64,000 bases of DNA. Origin: Marinobacter sp. ELB17 (GTDB taxonomy: Bacteria; Pseudomonadota; Gammaproteobacteria; Pseudomonadales; Oleiphilaceae). The notes below the pieces were generated by a model. That model had not been told where the DNA came from, searched no databases, and worked only from the letters and a program-made list of their open reading frames with translations. Below, one piece after another: positions 1 through 9,276 of the stretch. The stretch lies in assembly GCF_000169375.1 (NCBI RefSeq), contig NZ_AAXY01000004.1, positions 279,130 to 343,129 of the forward strand. The letters are read 5' to 3'. A program made the position numbers and the translations under genes. Within the stretch, counting starts at the first letter, position 1. Each line of letters opens with the position of its first letter.

Positions 1-139
1 CGGCCATATTCGTATCAGCCTCAGAACCCAAAGTAATCTTGGCAAATCTGGTTTCATCAGAAGGGTTGATAACGTCTATGGTTTGGGTGCCCTCAGGCGT
101 TACCCATTTTCCGTTAATGTAGAACTTGGTTGTATCCAT
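1..139 (-). CDS. Aldehyde dehydrogenase family protein, N-terminal 46 residues only
   Basis: The gene runs off the left edge of the window. The visible start reads MDTTKFYINGKWVTPEG followed by a TIDVINPSDE stretch, the usual beginning of an NAD(P)-dependent aldehyde dehydrogenase (short lead, FINGxW, then VxNPxT/S). The ATG lies at 137-139 on the minus strand. The catalytic Cys and Glu lie outside the window, so substrate and full length cannot be judged. It is divergent from the MscS gene and shares a roughly 150-bp intergenic stretch with it. Family call fairly sure; substrate unknown. Confidence 0.8.
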   Translation of the reverse strand, partial: MDTTKFYINGKWVTPEGTQTIDVINPSDETRFAKITLGSEADTNMA

Positions 140-288
140 TATGCGTCTGCTCTTGTGTGGAAGTTGGCTCATGGTAGCAGACTCGTGAACTTTGACTTTC
201 CTATTACCTCTTTTGGCACTTTTTTTTGCTAGCACCCGCGGCATGCGCTAGTTTGACGACTTCAGAGTTATTGTCGCGGGAGTACGGG

Positions 289-1359
289 ATGTTGGAGTCG
301 ATCGAGGCCGGTCTAACCGCGTGGCTATTGCCGGGCGCATCTGCGTTACTGGCGCTGGTAGCAACCTACGCCACCTTTCGCGTTGCGTTGGGAGTGACAC
401 GTCGGGTTACCCGCTCCAAGGCCGTTCCCCGTATCTTTCTGGACGCTGCCGCCCGCGCCCTGGGCGTCTTTTTATGTTTGCTGGTGCTGAATGGGGTTCT
501 GGAAACCGCACCTGATGGTCTTCCCCTGTTGGCGGAGCTGCAGCATTTCGCCACGCTGCTGCTGATCTTGTCGATGACCTGGGCGGCGGTGCGCTGCACC
601 TCGGCCATCGGGGATGTGGTTGTTATACTCAACCCGGCACTTGAGCACCAATGGAAACGTGCCCGAAAAGTTGAAACACAGACCCGTTTTTTGGTTCGCG
701 GCCTCAATGTCCTGATTGTGATTATAGGGTTGGGGGGCGCCCTGATGACCTTTGACGGCGTGCGCCACGTTGGTGGCAGCCTGCTGGCTTCCGCAGGCAT
801 TGGCGGTATTGTTTTGGGTTTCGCGGCTCGCCCGGTGCTGGGCAATCTGCTGGCGGGCGTGCAGATTGCGCTGACCCAACCGTTCCGTATAGACGATGTA
901 CTCCATGTTCAGGATGAGTGGTGCTGGGTCGAGGAAGTGACAGCGACTTACGTGGTGTTGCGGGTCTGGGATCTGCGCCGGATGATCGTACCGTTGCAAT
1001 GGTTTATCGAGAACCCGTTTGAGAACTGGTCGCGTAATACGGCCGACATGATGGGCACGGTTTTTCTCTCACTCGATTACGCCATGCCGGTGCAGCCGTT
1101 GCGCGAGGAATTCGCGCGGCTGCTCAGACACTCTTCCCTGTGGGACGGAAAAACGGAGACGGTGCAGGTGACCGACTCGAACGAGCGGGCGTTACAGGTA
1201 CGTTTCCTGATGAGTGCCTCGAATTCCAGCAAGGCCTGGGATTTACGTTGCGCGGTGCGGGAGGGGTTGGTGACCTTTGTTCAGGGCAGCTATCCGGAAT
1301 ATTTACCAAGGGTTCGGGCGCGGCTGGTGGATGATCCAGATGCTGCCCTTGATCAGTAA
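289..1359 (+). CDS. MscS-family small-conductance mechanosensitive ion channel
   Basis: Inner-membrane channel of the MscS family (356 aa), expected to release solutes on osmotic downshock. Several hydrophobic segments fill the first half. The pore-lining helix and the start of the beta domain are seen in GIGGIVLGFAARPVLGNLLA, followed by QPFRIDDVL and a beta domain with VPLQWFIENPFENWSR. The ATG at 289 is chosen because a GGGAG Shine-Dalgarno sits at 278-282; an in-frame TTG at 226 would add 21 residues with no ribosome site. The VLHVQDEWCWVEEV stretch resembles the larger cytoplasmic-domain YbdG-like members more than E. coli MscS, though the overall length is modest. Gating behaviour cannot be read from sequence. 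Osmotic function fits the betaine genes downstream. Confidence 0.88.
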   Translation: MLESIEAGLTAWLLPGASALLALVATYATFRVALGVTRRVTRSKAVPRIFLDAAARALGVFLCLLVLNGVLETAPDGLPLLAELQHFATLLLILSMTWAAVRCTSAIGDVVVILNPALEHQWKRARKVETQTRFLVRGLNVLIVIIGLGGALMTFDGVRHVGGSLLASAGIGGIVLGFAARPVLGNLLAGVQIALTQPFRIDDVLHVQDEWCWVEEVTATYVVLRVWDLRRMIVPLQWFIENPFENWSRNTADMMGTVFLSLDYAMPVQPLREEFARLLRHSSLWDGKTETVQVTDSNERALQVRFLMSASNSSKAWDLRCAVREGLVTFVQGSYPEYLPRVRARLVDDPDAALDQ

Positions 1360-1469
1360 ATTGTATGATTGCGGTTTTTCGCGAGTTTCAGGGTCATTGG
1401 TTCATTGTAACGCAATGATTTCAAAGCCACACAACGATTTTAAAAACCACACGACAAGGTGCTTTCTCT

Positions 1470-2684
1470 ATGACGGAATTCAAACAGGTTGCCGGCCTTT
1501 CAGCAGACCAGCTTCGCAACATTGAACGTCATCTTGATCGTCGCTACATCCAGCCAGGAAAGTTGCCTGGCGCGCTGACACTGGTAGCCCGGCGAGGGGA
1601 AATTGCCTACGTGAAAGCCCAGGGACTGATGGATGTGGAACGCAACAAACCTGTCTGCCGGGATACGCTTTTCCGCATTTACTCGATGACCAAACCGATC
1701 ACATCTATCGCCATGATGCAGCTTTACGAGCAGGGGCGGTTTTTGCTGGATGACCCGGTACACAAGTACATTCCGGGGTGGAAAAACCTGCTGGTTTATA
1801 AAAGCGGTGTTTATCCCAATTTTCTGACCACGCCGGCCACCAGCGCCATGACCATCCGCGACCTGTTCACCCATATGTCGGGCCTGACTTACGGATTCAT
1901 GAACCGCACCAACGTTGACGCGGCCTACCGCGAGTTAGGGCTTGATGGCAGCCGGAACCTGACGCTGGAAGCACTGGTGAACCAGCTTGGGGAACTGCCG
2001 CTCGAGTTTTCACCGGGTACGGCCTGGAACTATTCCGTCAGCACGGATGTGCTGGGGTATTTGGTGCAGTTGCTGGCAGACCAGCCTTTAGACGAGTATC
2101 TGCGCGACAATATCTTTGGCCCTCTGGACATGCCAGACACCGGCTTCCAGGTTCGTGACGATCAGCTTGACCGCTTCGCCGCCTGCTATCAGTACCAGTC
2201 GGGTGATCAGCTTAAGCTGCAGGACGATCCGGAAACGTCACATTTCCGGCAAAAAAATAAGTTTGTGTCAGGCGGCGGCGGGCTGGTTTCCACCATTGAC
2301 GATTATTTCCATTTTGCCCAGGCACTTTGCCAGGGCGGAGAGTTTAGGGGGCGGCGGATTATTGGTCGAAAAACTCTGGAGTTCATGCGTTGCAACCACC
2401 TGCCGGATAATCAGGACCTGCCGGGCCTTGCGGTTGGAGCCTTCAGTGAAACGCCTTATGCCGGAACCGGCTTTGGCCTGGGTTTCTCGGTTAAGACAGA
2501 CGTTGCCAAATCCCAGACCAACGGATCGGCCGGCGAGTACGGTTGGGGCGGCCTGGCGAGCACCAACTTTTTTATCGATCCGGTGGAGGAGCTGGTCATG
2601 ATCTTCATGACGCAACTGATTCCCTCGTCGTCTTACCCGATCCGGCAGGAGTTGCGGGCCATTGTGAATGGTGCTTTGGTGTGA
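1470..2684 (+). CDS. Class C beta-lactamase-like serine hydrolase (EstB-type esterase)
   Basis: Serine hydrolase of the beta-lactamase/penicillin-binding superfamily, 404 aa. The nucleophile motif SxxK is S72-M-T-K75, the second motif is Y188-S-V190 (YxN/YxS type), and the third is W359-G-G361 instead of the KTG of true beta-lactamases. The WGG form is typical of family VIII carboxylesterases such as EstB, so ester hydrolysis is more likely than beta-lactam resistance. No signal peptide is visible ([17 protein letters not shown]), pointing to the cytoplasm. It stands alone, and its transcript probably ends at the hairpin 2713-2747. Family sure; natural substrate unknown. Confidence 0.85.
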   Translation: MTEFKQVAGLSADQLRNIERHLDRRYIQPGKLPGALTLVARRGEIAYVKAQGLMDVERNKPVCRDTLFRIYSMTKPITSIAMMQLYEQGRFLLDDPVHKYIPGWKNLLVYKSGVYPNFLTTPATSAMTIRDLFTHMSGLTYGFMNRTNVDAAYRELGLDGSRNLTLEALVNQLGELPLEFSPGTAWNYSVSTDVLGYLVQLLADQPLDEYLRDNIFGPLDMPDTGFQVRDDQLDRFAACYQYQSGDQLKLQDDPETSHFRQKNKFVSGGGGLVSTIDDYFHFAQALCQGGEFRGRRIIGRKTLEFMRCNHLPDNQDLPGLAVGAFSETPYAGTGFGLGFSVKTDVAKSQTNGSAGEYGWGGLASTNFFIDPVEELVMIFMTQLIPSSSYPIRQELRAIVNGALV

Positions 2685-2712
2685 CCCACAGGGCTCTGTA
2701 ACTTCAGGGAGT

Positions 2713-2747
2713 CCGGGATTGGAAAATAAATCTGTCCCGGCTTTTTT
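2713..2747 (+). terminator. Hairpin terminator within a dispersed palindromic repeat
   Basis: CCGGGA at 2713-2718 pairs with TCCCGG at 2735-2740, and the right arm is followed by a run of six T at 2742-2747, right after the serine hydrolase gene. The core AATAAATCTGTCCCGG recurs in inverted orientation near 19650, so this terminator is also one copy of a repeat family. Confidence 0.65.
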
Positions 2748-2751
2748 GATG

Positions 2752-3057
2752 TTACTGGTTGAGAATATCGATGATTTCGCGGGTATCCTTGATAATCGTA
2801 TAGACGCGACCCTCGATCTCTACCCGCTGACGGTTGCCATCGACGTCGCGGATAGTGCCGAAGCGCAGCAACTCCCGGTCGAAATGATCACCTTTCCGAT
2901 AGTTCAGCTTTTTCTGCCAGCCCGGCGGCAGTGGCTGGCCACGCTCGACTTTCTTCTGCAGGCCCGGCGGTAGCTGATCGCTATGAGATGACTTCGCCAT
3001 TGCCGGTGCTGCGCCAATCATTACGCCCAACAGGGCAAACATCAGAATAGACTTCAT
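2752..3057 (-). CDS. Small periplasmic RcnB/CigR-like protein
   Basis: A 101-residue exported protein. The start MKSILMFALLGVMIGAAPAMA is a signal peptide with an AxA cleavage site. The mature part has two PPG repeats (LPPGLQKKVERGQPLPPGW) followed by an RDVDGNRQRVEI beta-rich tail. This architecture is that of the RcnB family of periplasmic proteins (including CigR-like members), some of which affect nickel/cobalt homeostasis. No metal-efflux gene lies next to it, so a metal role is not supported here. Monocistronic on the minus strand, convergent with the hydrolase. Confidence 0.7.
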   Translation of the reverse strand: MKSILMFALLGVMIGAAPAMAKSSHSDQLPPGLQKKVERGQPLPPGWQKKLNYRKGDHFDRELLRFGTIRDVDGNRQRVEIEGRVYTIIKDTREIIDILNQ

Positions 3058-3269
3058 AATCTATTAACTCCTAAAATCACGATACTCCGCTAAGCTAACA
3101 CGAGGTTGAACGCGGTGACGTTAACGCTGGTTCATGCCCAAGAAAGCCAGGCCCTCAAAACCGTCCGGTAATCCCATCTTGAGCCCAGTGCCGCAGCCGT
3201 CATGCCGGTGGTTCCCAGAACAGACTTGGCACTCGCCATAGAGCTGGGCTGCGCCAGCTGTACTGCAAG

Positions 3270-4880
3270 TTATGAGAAAGGAGCGGGGTGTGCGAAGTAG
3301 TATCCCTGCTGGAAAAACACGCCTGCTTCGTGCAGCCAGGCCCGGTCCTCTTCCGTCTCAACGCATTCCGCAATCAGCGTCATTCCAAGGGTATCTATTA
3401 GTGGCACAAGACCGGTTACCAGCTCCTGGGCACGCGGATCCAGCACCGCCGCGCGGACAAAAGAACCATCGAGCTTGAGCTTATCCAGCGGATACTGCCA
3501 AAGGTAAGACAACGACGAATAGCCCACACCGAAGTCGTCGGCAGCAATCTGAACCCCGCGCTCGTGTGCTGCCTTTAAAGGCTCCAGCACCAGTTCCGGT
3601 GAACTGAATACCCGCTCTGTGAGTTCCAGGGTCAACCAGCTTGGTGGCAGCTTGCTCTGGGCCAGGGCGGCGTCCAGTCTTGTCAAAAAGTCTGGGGCCG
3701 TAATGGTATTGGCTGTAATGTTGACCGCTACCGGCTTGCCCATGGACATCGCTTCATGACACGCACGCTCAAGGACCCAAAGATCGAGATTAACGATAAG
3801 CTGCATTTCTTCAATCACTGGAATAAAGTGCCCGGGCAGGATCATCCCCCGCCACGGGTGTTGCCAGCGGATCAGGGCCTCCATAGAAACCGTTTCCCCG
3901 GTACGTGTGTCAACCACAGGCTGGTAATAGAGTTGAAACTCAGATTCACGAAGGGCGCGTTGGGCTTCAGCCGGTACCCAGCTGTGGGCTAATACGTGGT
4001 CTTCCAGGGCCAGGCTGAAAAATGAGTGGTTGAGGCCGGAACGCCGGGTCCGCTCAAGGGCGATGGTGGCCCGCCGTTCCAGATCCTTTGCAGTTGAGCC
4101 GTCCTGAGGAGAGCGGGCGATGCCCACATTTATGCGAAGCATGAACTGAAGCAGACCAACCTTCAGTGGTTCATCAAACAACAGGTCCATGGCCTGAATG
4201 CGCTCAACGGTATGGTCGTCACTTTTATGCTGGATGAGCAGAATAAACTCGTTGCCGGCTACCCGGCCAACGCACTCACCCTTGGCTAGCGATCGCACGA
4301 TACGTCCGACAGCCTGATGGAACGCGTGATCACCCGAATCCTGGCCCAAGGCCTGGTTAACGCGCCTCAGGCCTTCGATTTTAAGCCGAAGGACGGCCCA
4401 TTGAGTGTTGGGGTGGCGGTTGAATGCTTCTTCAGCTTGCGCCATAACCACGTGCCGGGTTGGAATACCCGTGGTCGGATCCATATCCGGGAGTTGGTGC
4501 GGGTTATTCTCCAGGGGTTGGTCGTCGGTCAGTACAATGGCCAACGCGAGCACTTCCCGGCCTCTTTTTGTATTCACAGGAATGAGTTCCCAGGCTACAT
4601 CCATGCCACCAACTCGCTGGCGACAGTTCTGTAGGTCGCCCTCCGTAGCCTTGGCGTGGGCCTCTCGTAGTCCCCGGTTTCCCGCCGTTTCGGGGAATAA
4701 AGTGTCGATGCATTGCCCGAGCGAATGTTGATCTGAATCAAGAATCTTGTCGATACTTTCGCCACTGCCGGCCACAAGCACGCCAGTACTGTTAAGCAAA
4801 AGCTTTATGCCGGGGGTATCTTCGACTGGAAAATCATCGAGGAAACTGTGCGGATCCCAGTTCCATGTGCCATTTGCCAT
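3270..4880 (-). CDS. EAL-domain c-di-GMP phosphodiesterase with degenerate GGDEF
   Basis: A 536-residue cytoplasmic protein. Residues ~1-125 look PAS-like, ~135-290 form a GGDEF domain and ~300-536 an EAL domain. The GGDEF signature is A208-G-N-E-F212, so cyclase activity is unlikely; degenerate GGDEF domains often act as GTP-binding regulators. The EAL domain keeps E334-A-L336, ELTERVF, and the DDFGVGYSSL loop, so phosphodiesterase activity (c-di-GMP to pGpG) is plausible. No transmembrane helix is seen. It follows the betaine permease gene on the same strand after 131 bp, probably with its own promoter. Confidence 0.85.
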   Translation of the reverse strand: MANGTWNWDPHSFLDDFPVEDTPGIKLLLNSTGVLVAGSGESIDKILDSDQHSLGQCIDTLFPETAGNRGLREAHAKATEGDLQNCRQRVGGMDVAWELIPVNTKRGREVLALAIVLTDDQPLENNPHQLPDMDPTTGIPTRHVVMAQAEEAFNRHPNTQWAVLRLKIEGLRRVNQALGQDSGDHAFHQAVGRIVRSLAKGECVGRVAGNEFILLIQHKSDDHTVERIQAMDLLFDEPLKVGLLQFMLRINVGIARSPQDGSTAKDLERRATIALERTRRSGLNHSFFSLALEDHVLAHSWVPAEAQRALRESEFQLYYQPVVDTRTGETVSMEALIRWQHPWRGMILPGHFIPVIEEMQLIVNLDLWVLERACHEAMSMGKPVAVNITANTITAPDFLTRLDAALAQSKLPPSWLTLELTERVFSSPELVLEPLKAAHERGVQIAADDFGVGYSSLSYLWQYPLDKLKLDGSFVRAAVLDPRAQELVTGLVPLIDTLGMTLIAECVETEEDRAWLHEAGVFFQQGYYFAHPAPFS

Positions 4881-5011
4881 ATATCCGATTCCCTGTCTGC
4901 GGAACTATTGCGTACGTGCAGTATGGCACTCATCCCCGCGATTGTGTAAGCGTCGCTAAATCGACAGTTTTGGGTTTCGTTTTGCTTCTTTCCGACTCCC
5001 CGGTTTATCGG

Positions 5012-7072
5012 TTAACTAAGCCCCAGCACTCTCTTACGCTGCTCTGCCCAGGTATTAATTAAGTGGTCGACCGCCAGGCCAATAAAGGCAACGCATAAGC
5101 CGAGCACGATGCCTTGGCCCATGCCGTTGGCTTCAGACAAAGACTGCATGATCAGCTGACCTAAGTCGTCGGTACCGATAAAGGCGCCGATGATGATCAT
5201 AAACAGTGAAAATACAACGGTTTGGTTGATGCCCAGCATAATGTGCGGAAACGCCAGAGGCAGCTCAATTTTCAATAAACGCTGCGTGCGGTTAACCCCT
5301 GACATGGAGCCGGCTTCCTGCAAGCTTTTCGGCACGTTACTCAGCCCTTCCACGGTGTAACGTGTGGCAGGAATAGTGGCGTACACGATCACCGCAATAA
5401 GCACTGATAAATCGCTGACACCAAACAGCATGATGACCGGGATTAAGTAGACGAACGACGGAAACGTCTGAAACGTGTCACACACCAGCAACATAAACTT
5501 GGTTGCTTTGGGGCTTCGCGAACACAAAATGCCGACGCTACAGCCAATCGTTACGGAAATGATCACTGCAAAGGTGGTCATGTAGGCCGTAATCAGAGCG
5601 CGGTCCCACCAGGGTGTCAGGGCAATAAAGGCAATAAAAGCCGTCGCAACAATCGCAGAGCGAAGGCCGCCAACGATGTAACCGGTACCTGCAACCAGGA
5701 ACAGAGTGGCTGCGACGGGCATCGATAAATAGGCTTCTTTCATGGGCATCAAAATCGAGGTAATCATGAAGAAGTTGAAGCTTTGCACACTGTCGTAAGT
5801 GTTGGTGATGATCCAGTCTACAATAGAATCCCAGAACTTTTCGGTAGTAAGCCCTTGTGATTCATGAATAAAATAAAAGTAGTTGGCCTTGTCTGGAAAA
5901 GCCATGGACGCGATATAGGCAACAATGGAGGTGAATATCAAAATCCCCACGAAGGCGAGTGAGTACTTGTGACGCAAATGAAACGGTACGTCAGCAAAGT
6001 AATCAACCTGTTTTTTTGCCCAGGCCAGGGATAACCTATCCAGAACCACCGCAATCAGGACAATGGATATACCAAGTTCGAGGGCCTGGCCTATCTTGAG
6101 CATATTCAAAGACACAAGTAAGTCGTAGCCTAAGCCCTTTGCGCCAATAAACGATGCGATAACGGCCATGGCCAAACACTGCATGATGACCTGGTTAACG
6201 CCGATTAAAATGTCATGGCGTGCGGTAGGGATGAGTACTTTAAACATAAGCTGGCGCGAGTTGCAGCCACTCATCATGCCGGCTTCCACCACTTCTGGAG
6301 AGACCTTTTTAAGGCCGAGAATGGTGAGGCGAATCATTGGGGGGGTGGCAAAAATAACCGTTGAAATAGCACCCGCATGGTCACCAATGCCGAAGAACAC
6401 CACCACCGGAATCAGGTACGAGAAGTGGGGCATAGTTTGAGCCACGTTCAGCAGTGGTGCGAGGACAGCCTCGAAGGTTTTGTTCCTGAAGGCGATGATG
6501 CCCAGGGTTAACCCCAGCAAAACCGATAAAGGTACGGCCACCAACACAAACGATAGGGTTTGCATGGCGGGTGTCCACTGACCAAACACGGCAATGTAAA
6601 TGGTGCTGATGCCGGCTAAAAGTGACAGGTTGCGGCCACCAAGATACTGTCCTGCTAAAAAGGCACCCGCAGCAACAGCGGGCCACGGCAGTGCCGGGAT
6701 TCGAGCCCACTCGTTTTCGCTGATAAAGTCCCAGCTGGTGAACGCCACAACGGTTTTGACGCCCCCTAACAGGAGCTCACGAATCAAATTGATGCTGAAC
6801 AGAACCACGCCAGACAGGTATCGAGTAAACTCTTTCATCATGGTCGACTGTTCGATGATGTCTAACTCGGCATCGTAAGTCTCGACCACCCAAAAATCAT
6901 CGATGAGGAACTTAAGGCCATCGTTGACAACGTCAGGCAGCAACCAGAATCGGGTTTCTTGCAGGCGCCACAGGTTGCCACCTGTGGCTGGATCTATGGC
7001 CATTACAAGCGCAAAGAACACCACCAATAGGGCGACAAACTGCATCCATTTATGTTCGGTAAAATATTGCAT
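5012..7072 (-). CDS. Glycine betaine/choline ABC transporter permease, two fused ProW-type modules
   Basis: Membrane subunit of a betaine/choline-type importer, 686 aa, about twice the normal size. Two permease modules are present in tandem. The first carries the EAA-loop sequence EAGMMSGCNSRQLMFKVLIP and the second EAGSMSGVNRTQRLLKIELP, both the site where the ATPase docks. Each has the surrounding helices of the ProW/OpuAB family (TMPHFSYLIPVVVFFGIGD and TFPSFVYLIPVIMLFGVSD). An N-terminal extension of about 170 residues precedes module one. One polypeptide could therefore supply the whole membrane channel. It is last in the operon (binding protein, ATPase, permease), 17 bp after the ATPase gene. 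Substrate (choline, glycine betaine or another quaternary amine) is not resolvable. Confidence 0.88.
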   Translation of the reverse strand: MQYFTEHKWMQFVALLVVFFALVMAIDPATGGNLWRLQETRFWLLPDVVNDGLKFLIDDFWVVETYDAELDIIEQSTMMKEFTRYLSGVVLFSINLIRELLLGGVKTVVAFTSWDFISENEWARIPALPWPAVAAGAFLAGQYLGGRNLSLLAGISTIYIAVFGQWTPAMQTLSFVLVAVPLSVLLGLTLGIIAFRNKTFEAVLAPLLNVAQTMPHFSYLIPVVVFFGIGDHAGAISTVIFATPPMIRLTILGLKKVSPEVVEAGMMSGCNSRQLMFKVLIPTARHDILIGVNQVIMQCLAMAVIASFIGAKGLGYDLLVSLNMLKIGQALELGISIVLIAVVLDRLSLAWAKKQVDYFADVPFHLRHKYSLAFVGILIFTSIVAYIASMAFPDKANYFYFIHESQGLTTEKFWDSIVDWIITNTYDSVQSFNFFMITSILMPMKEAYLSMPVAATLFLVAGTGYIVGGLRSAIVATAFIAFIALTPWWDRALITAYMTTFAVIISVTIGCSVGILCSRSPKATKFMLLVCDTFQTFPSFVYLIPVIMLFGVSDLSVLIAVIVYATIPATRYTVEGLSNVPKSLQEAGSMSGVNRTQRLLKIELPLAFPHIMLGINQTVVFSLFMIIIGAFIGTDDLGQLIMQSLSEANGMGQGIVLGLCVAFIGLAVDHLINTWAEQRKRVLGLS

Positions 7073-7089
7073 TAGGCGTTGCTCATAAC

Positions 7090-8142
7090 TTAGTTATTAA
7101 CTGGCATGCTGTTAGTTTCACCAAACAAGACGTCTATCATAATGTTGCGATTTAAAGCGCCAACAATATTGCCCTCGGCATCAATGACAGCCACTGGGTT
7201 TTGCTCGGTTAGCACGGATCCAGCTACGGTTTCGATAATGGCATTGGCAGAGACAGTGACGTCGCTCATCGTGGCGGTTGCGTCGTATTCTTCCATGATG
7301 GCTTTGCAAGAAAGTACGCGCTCACGCGGCACGCCACGGGTAAACTTGGCGACGTACTCCGTGGCTGGCTTGAGTACGATGTTGGCTGGGGTATCAATTT
7401 GTTCGATGACGCCGTCTTTCATAATGGCGATGCGGTCGGCAAGGCGTAGCGCCTCATCGAAGTCGTGGGTAACGAATAAGATGGTTTTGTGCAATACACT
7501 TTGTAAGCGCTGGAATTCGTCTTGCATTTCCCTGCGAATCAGTGGGTCCAGGGCTGAGAAGGGCTCATCGAGAAACCAGATTTCAGGTTCTACGGCCAAT
7601 GAGCGGGCAATGCCGACACGCTGTTGTTGACCACCGGAGAGCTGGCGGGGAAAATCGTTTTCGCAATTTGTGAGCTCTACCAGGTTCACCATGTCCATCG
7701 CACGGGCCATGCTGTCGCGAGTGCTTATGCCTTTTGCCTGTAATGGCAAGGCAATGTTTTCTAGAACGGTTTTGTGAGGCAGAAGGGCAAAACTTTGGAA
7801 TACCATGCCCATTTTATTACGGCGAATGTTGATGAGTTCCTTTGCATTCATAGCAAGCAGGTCTTCACCATCAATAAAAATATCGCCTGCAGTTGTGTCG
7901 ATTAGCCGTGAAATACAGCGCAGAAGTGTGGATTTGCCAGAGCCTGACAGGCCCATGATGACGAGCATTTCACCTTTGTGCACTTCAAAAGAAGCGTTGC
8001 TGACACCAATAACACATCCTGCTTCAAGTAACGATGCTGTATCTACTTTTCCGCCTGATTGTTCCAGAATTTTTACAGCGTTAGCGCCAAAAATTTTATA
8101 GACAGACTCGCACTTGATGACCCGCTGAGCTGACGTTGACAT
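7090..8142 (-). CDS. Glycine betaine/choline ABC transporter ATP-binding protein
   Basis: ATPase subunit (350 aa) of the quaternary-amine importer, ProV/OpuAA type. Walker A is GLSGSGKSTLL, the signature is LSGGQQQRVGIARSL, Walker B is EIWFLDEPFSAL, and the H-loop is FVTHDFDEAL. The C-terminal part (ATMSDVTVSANAIIETV to the end) looks like a CBS region, which in OpuA-type systems senses ionic strength. The ATG at 8142 is preferred because AGGAA lies eight bases upstream; an upstream TTG would give two more residues. Upstream is the binding-protein gene, separated by 204 bp that include a strong hairpin. Confidence 0.9.
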   Translation of the reverse strand: MSTSAQRVIKCESVYKIFGANAVKILEQSGGKVDTASLLEAGCVIGVSNASFEVHKGEMLVIMGLSGSGKSTLLRCISRLIDTTAGDIFIDGEDLLAMNAKELINIRRNKMGMVFQSFALLPHKTVLENIALPLQAKGISTRDSMARAMDMVNLVELTNCENDFPRQLSGGQQQRVGIARSLAVEPEIWFLDEPFSALDPLIRREMQDEFQRLQSVLHKTILFVTHDFDEALRLADRIAIMKDGVIEQIDTPANIVLKPATEYVAKFTRGVPRERVLSCKAIMEEYDATATMSDVTVSANAIIETVAGSVLTEQNPVAVIDAEGNIVGALNRNIMIDVLFGETNSMPVNN

Positions 8143-8306
8143 AATCAAATTCCTGTAAAAAAAGAGGTGCTAAGAGATAGGGTTGATGGCAATAATTCAG
8201 TGAATATATCGGACTAACAAGCGCAATAGATTATTGTTGCACCGCGTCAAAAGCACTGCTGTTACTGAAAAAACAGAATAAATAAATAGAGATTCTGAAT
8301 ACAAGA

Positions 8307-8337
8307 GCTAACCTGAGCGCAGCGCGCTCAGGTTAGC
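8307..8337 (-). terminator. Perfect 14-bp intercistronic hairpin in the betaine ABC operon
   Basis: GCTAACCTGAGCGC at 8307-8320 and GCGCTCAGGTTAGC at 8324-8337 are exact reverse complements around a three-base loop. The hairpin lies ten bases after the binding-protein stop codon. On the minus strand it is followed by TCTTGTATT, not a clean U-run, so it may act as a partial terminator or a 3-prime stabiliser that keeps binding-protein levels above those of the ATPase and permease. Confidence 0.7.
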
Positions 8338-8346
8338 GTGTTTTTC

Positions 8347-9276
8347 TTACAACCAGGCTTTCCAGGTTGCTTCGTTATCAGCCAGCCATTTAGTAGCGGC
8401 TGCTTCGTGGGTCATACCATCGATGTCTACTAATGCTGCCATATTGCCGATATCACTTTTGGTAAAGGATACGTTGTTAAAGATTTTATAAGCAGTTGGC
8501 CATTTTGCGGGCATTTGATAATACGCCGCCTTCTTCAACCAACCTGCTGGGGGCGAGCCACACTTGCCATCACCGCCGTCTGCTTTCTTGCAGCCATCTG
8601 TATACGCGGGGAATTTAACGAAGCTGCCACCGTCACCGGCATCGGTGAAGTTAGGTGACCAGTTAAATACCACCACGGCACGGTTGTCTTTAGCCGCAGA
8701 CTCCAGTTCAGCCCAAAGTGCACCGGATGACCCGGCAAACTTGGCTGTAAAGTTCATGTCCAGTGCTTCAATGCGATCCAGGGTTTCCTGGCCATGCCAG
8801 TCCATAGGGCCGTCCAGATAACGCCCTTTACCGCCACTGCCTGGCGTTGCAAACAGTTCGGCACAATCGTTCAGTGCTTCCCAAGAGGGTAGGCCCGGGC
8901 ACAAATCGCCTACATAAGCAGGGTACCACCACTCTTCTTGAGTAGCAGAGGCGTGCGTGCCTACATCAATAATACCGCCGGCGTCTAAAGCATTGTTAAA
9001 AGACTTGCCAAAGGTAGATTGCCATACTTCGTGAGCAATAGTGACGTCACCGTTACGAACAGATTCGTAAACTGCTTGGCTATCAGCAGGTACGTAAGAA
9101 ACGTTATCGCCAATGCTTTCAAAAATACCGCCAATAACGTAAGCCATAGTAATTTGGCTGGTCCAGTTATGGGTGGCAATTACAATAGGCTCTTTTGAAT
9201 CTGCTTGGGCTACAGTCGCGCCAAGCACCAGTGAGCTAACGGCAGCGGCAGTAGCAAGTTTATTTAAAAATCTCAT
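8347..9276 (-). CDS. Periplasmic glycine betaine/choline-binding protein (OpuAC/ProX type)
   Basis: Substrate-binding subunit (309 aa) of the ABC importer. The signal peptide MRFLNKLATAAAVSSLVLGA ends at VAQA. The mature protein has the OpuAC-type start EPIVIATHNWTSQ, an aromatic pair WWYPAY and later NWSPN, the kind of Trp/Tyr residues that cage the quaternary ammonium group. Four Cys in two pairs (DLCPG/NDCAEL and DGCKK/GKCGS) may form disulfides. The second ATG (9276) is chosen because GGAG lies six bases upstream of it and directly abuts the first ATG at 9282. First gene of the operon. Exact ligand unknown. Confidence 0.88.
   Translation of the reverse strand: MRFLNKLATAAAVSSLVLGATVAQADSKEPIVIATHNWTSQITMAYVIGGIFESIGDNVSYVPADSQAVYESVRNGDVTIAHEVWQSTFGKSFNNALDAGGIIDVGTHASATQEEWWYPAYVGDLCPGLPSWEALNDCAELFATPGSGGKGRYLDGPMDWHGQETLDRIEALDMNFTAKFAGSSGALWAELESAAKDNRAVVVFNWSPNFTDAGDGGSFVKFPAYTDGCKKADGGDGKCGSPPAGWLKKAAYYQMPAKWPTAYKIFNNVSFTKSDIGNMAALVDIDGMTHEAAATKWLADNEATWKAWL

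Noticed and set aside
1402..1418. TCATTG/CAATGA inverted repeat before the serine hydrolase gene
   Set aside because: Six-bp arms are within chance expectation for this length of intergenic DNA; no further support.
3058..3269. Open stretch upstream of the RcnB-like gene ending in GLAFLGMNQR on the minus strand
   Set aside because: No start codon with a ribosome site, no domain, and two frames look equally plausible; could be a gene remnant but evidence is too thin.
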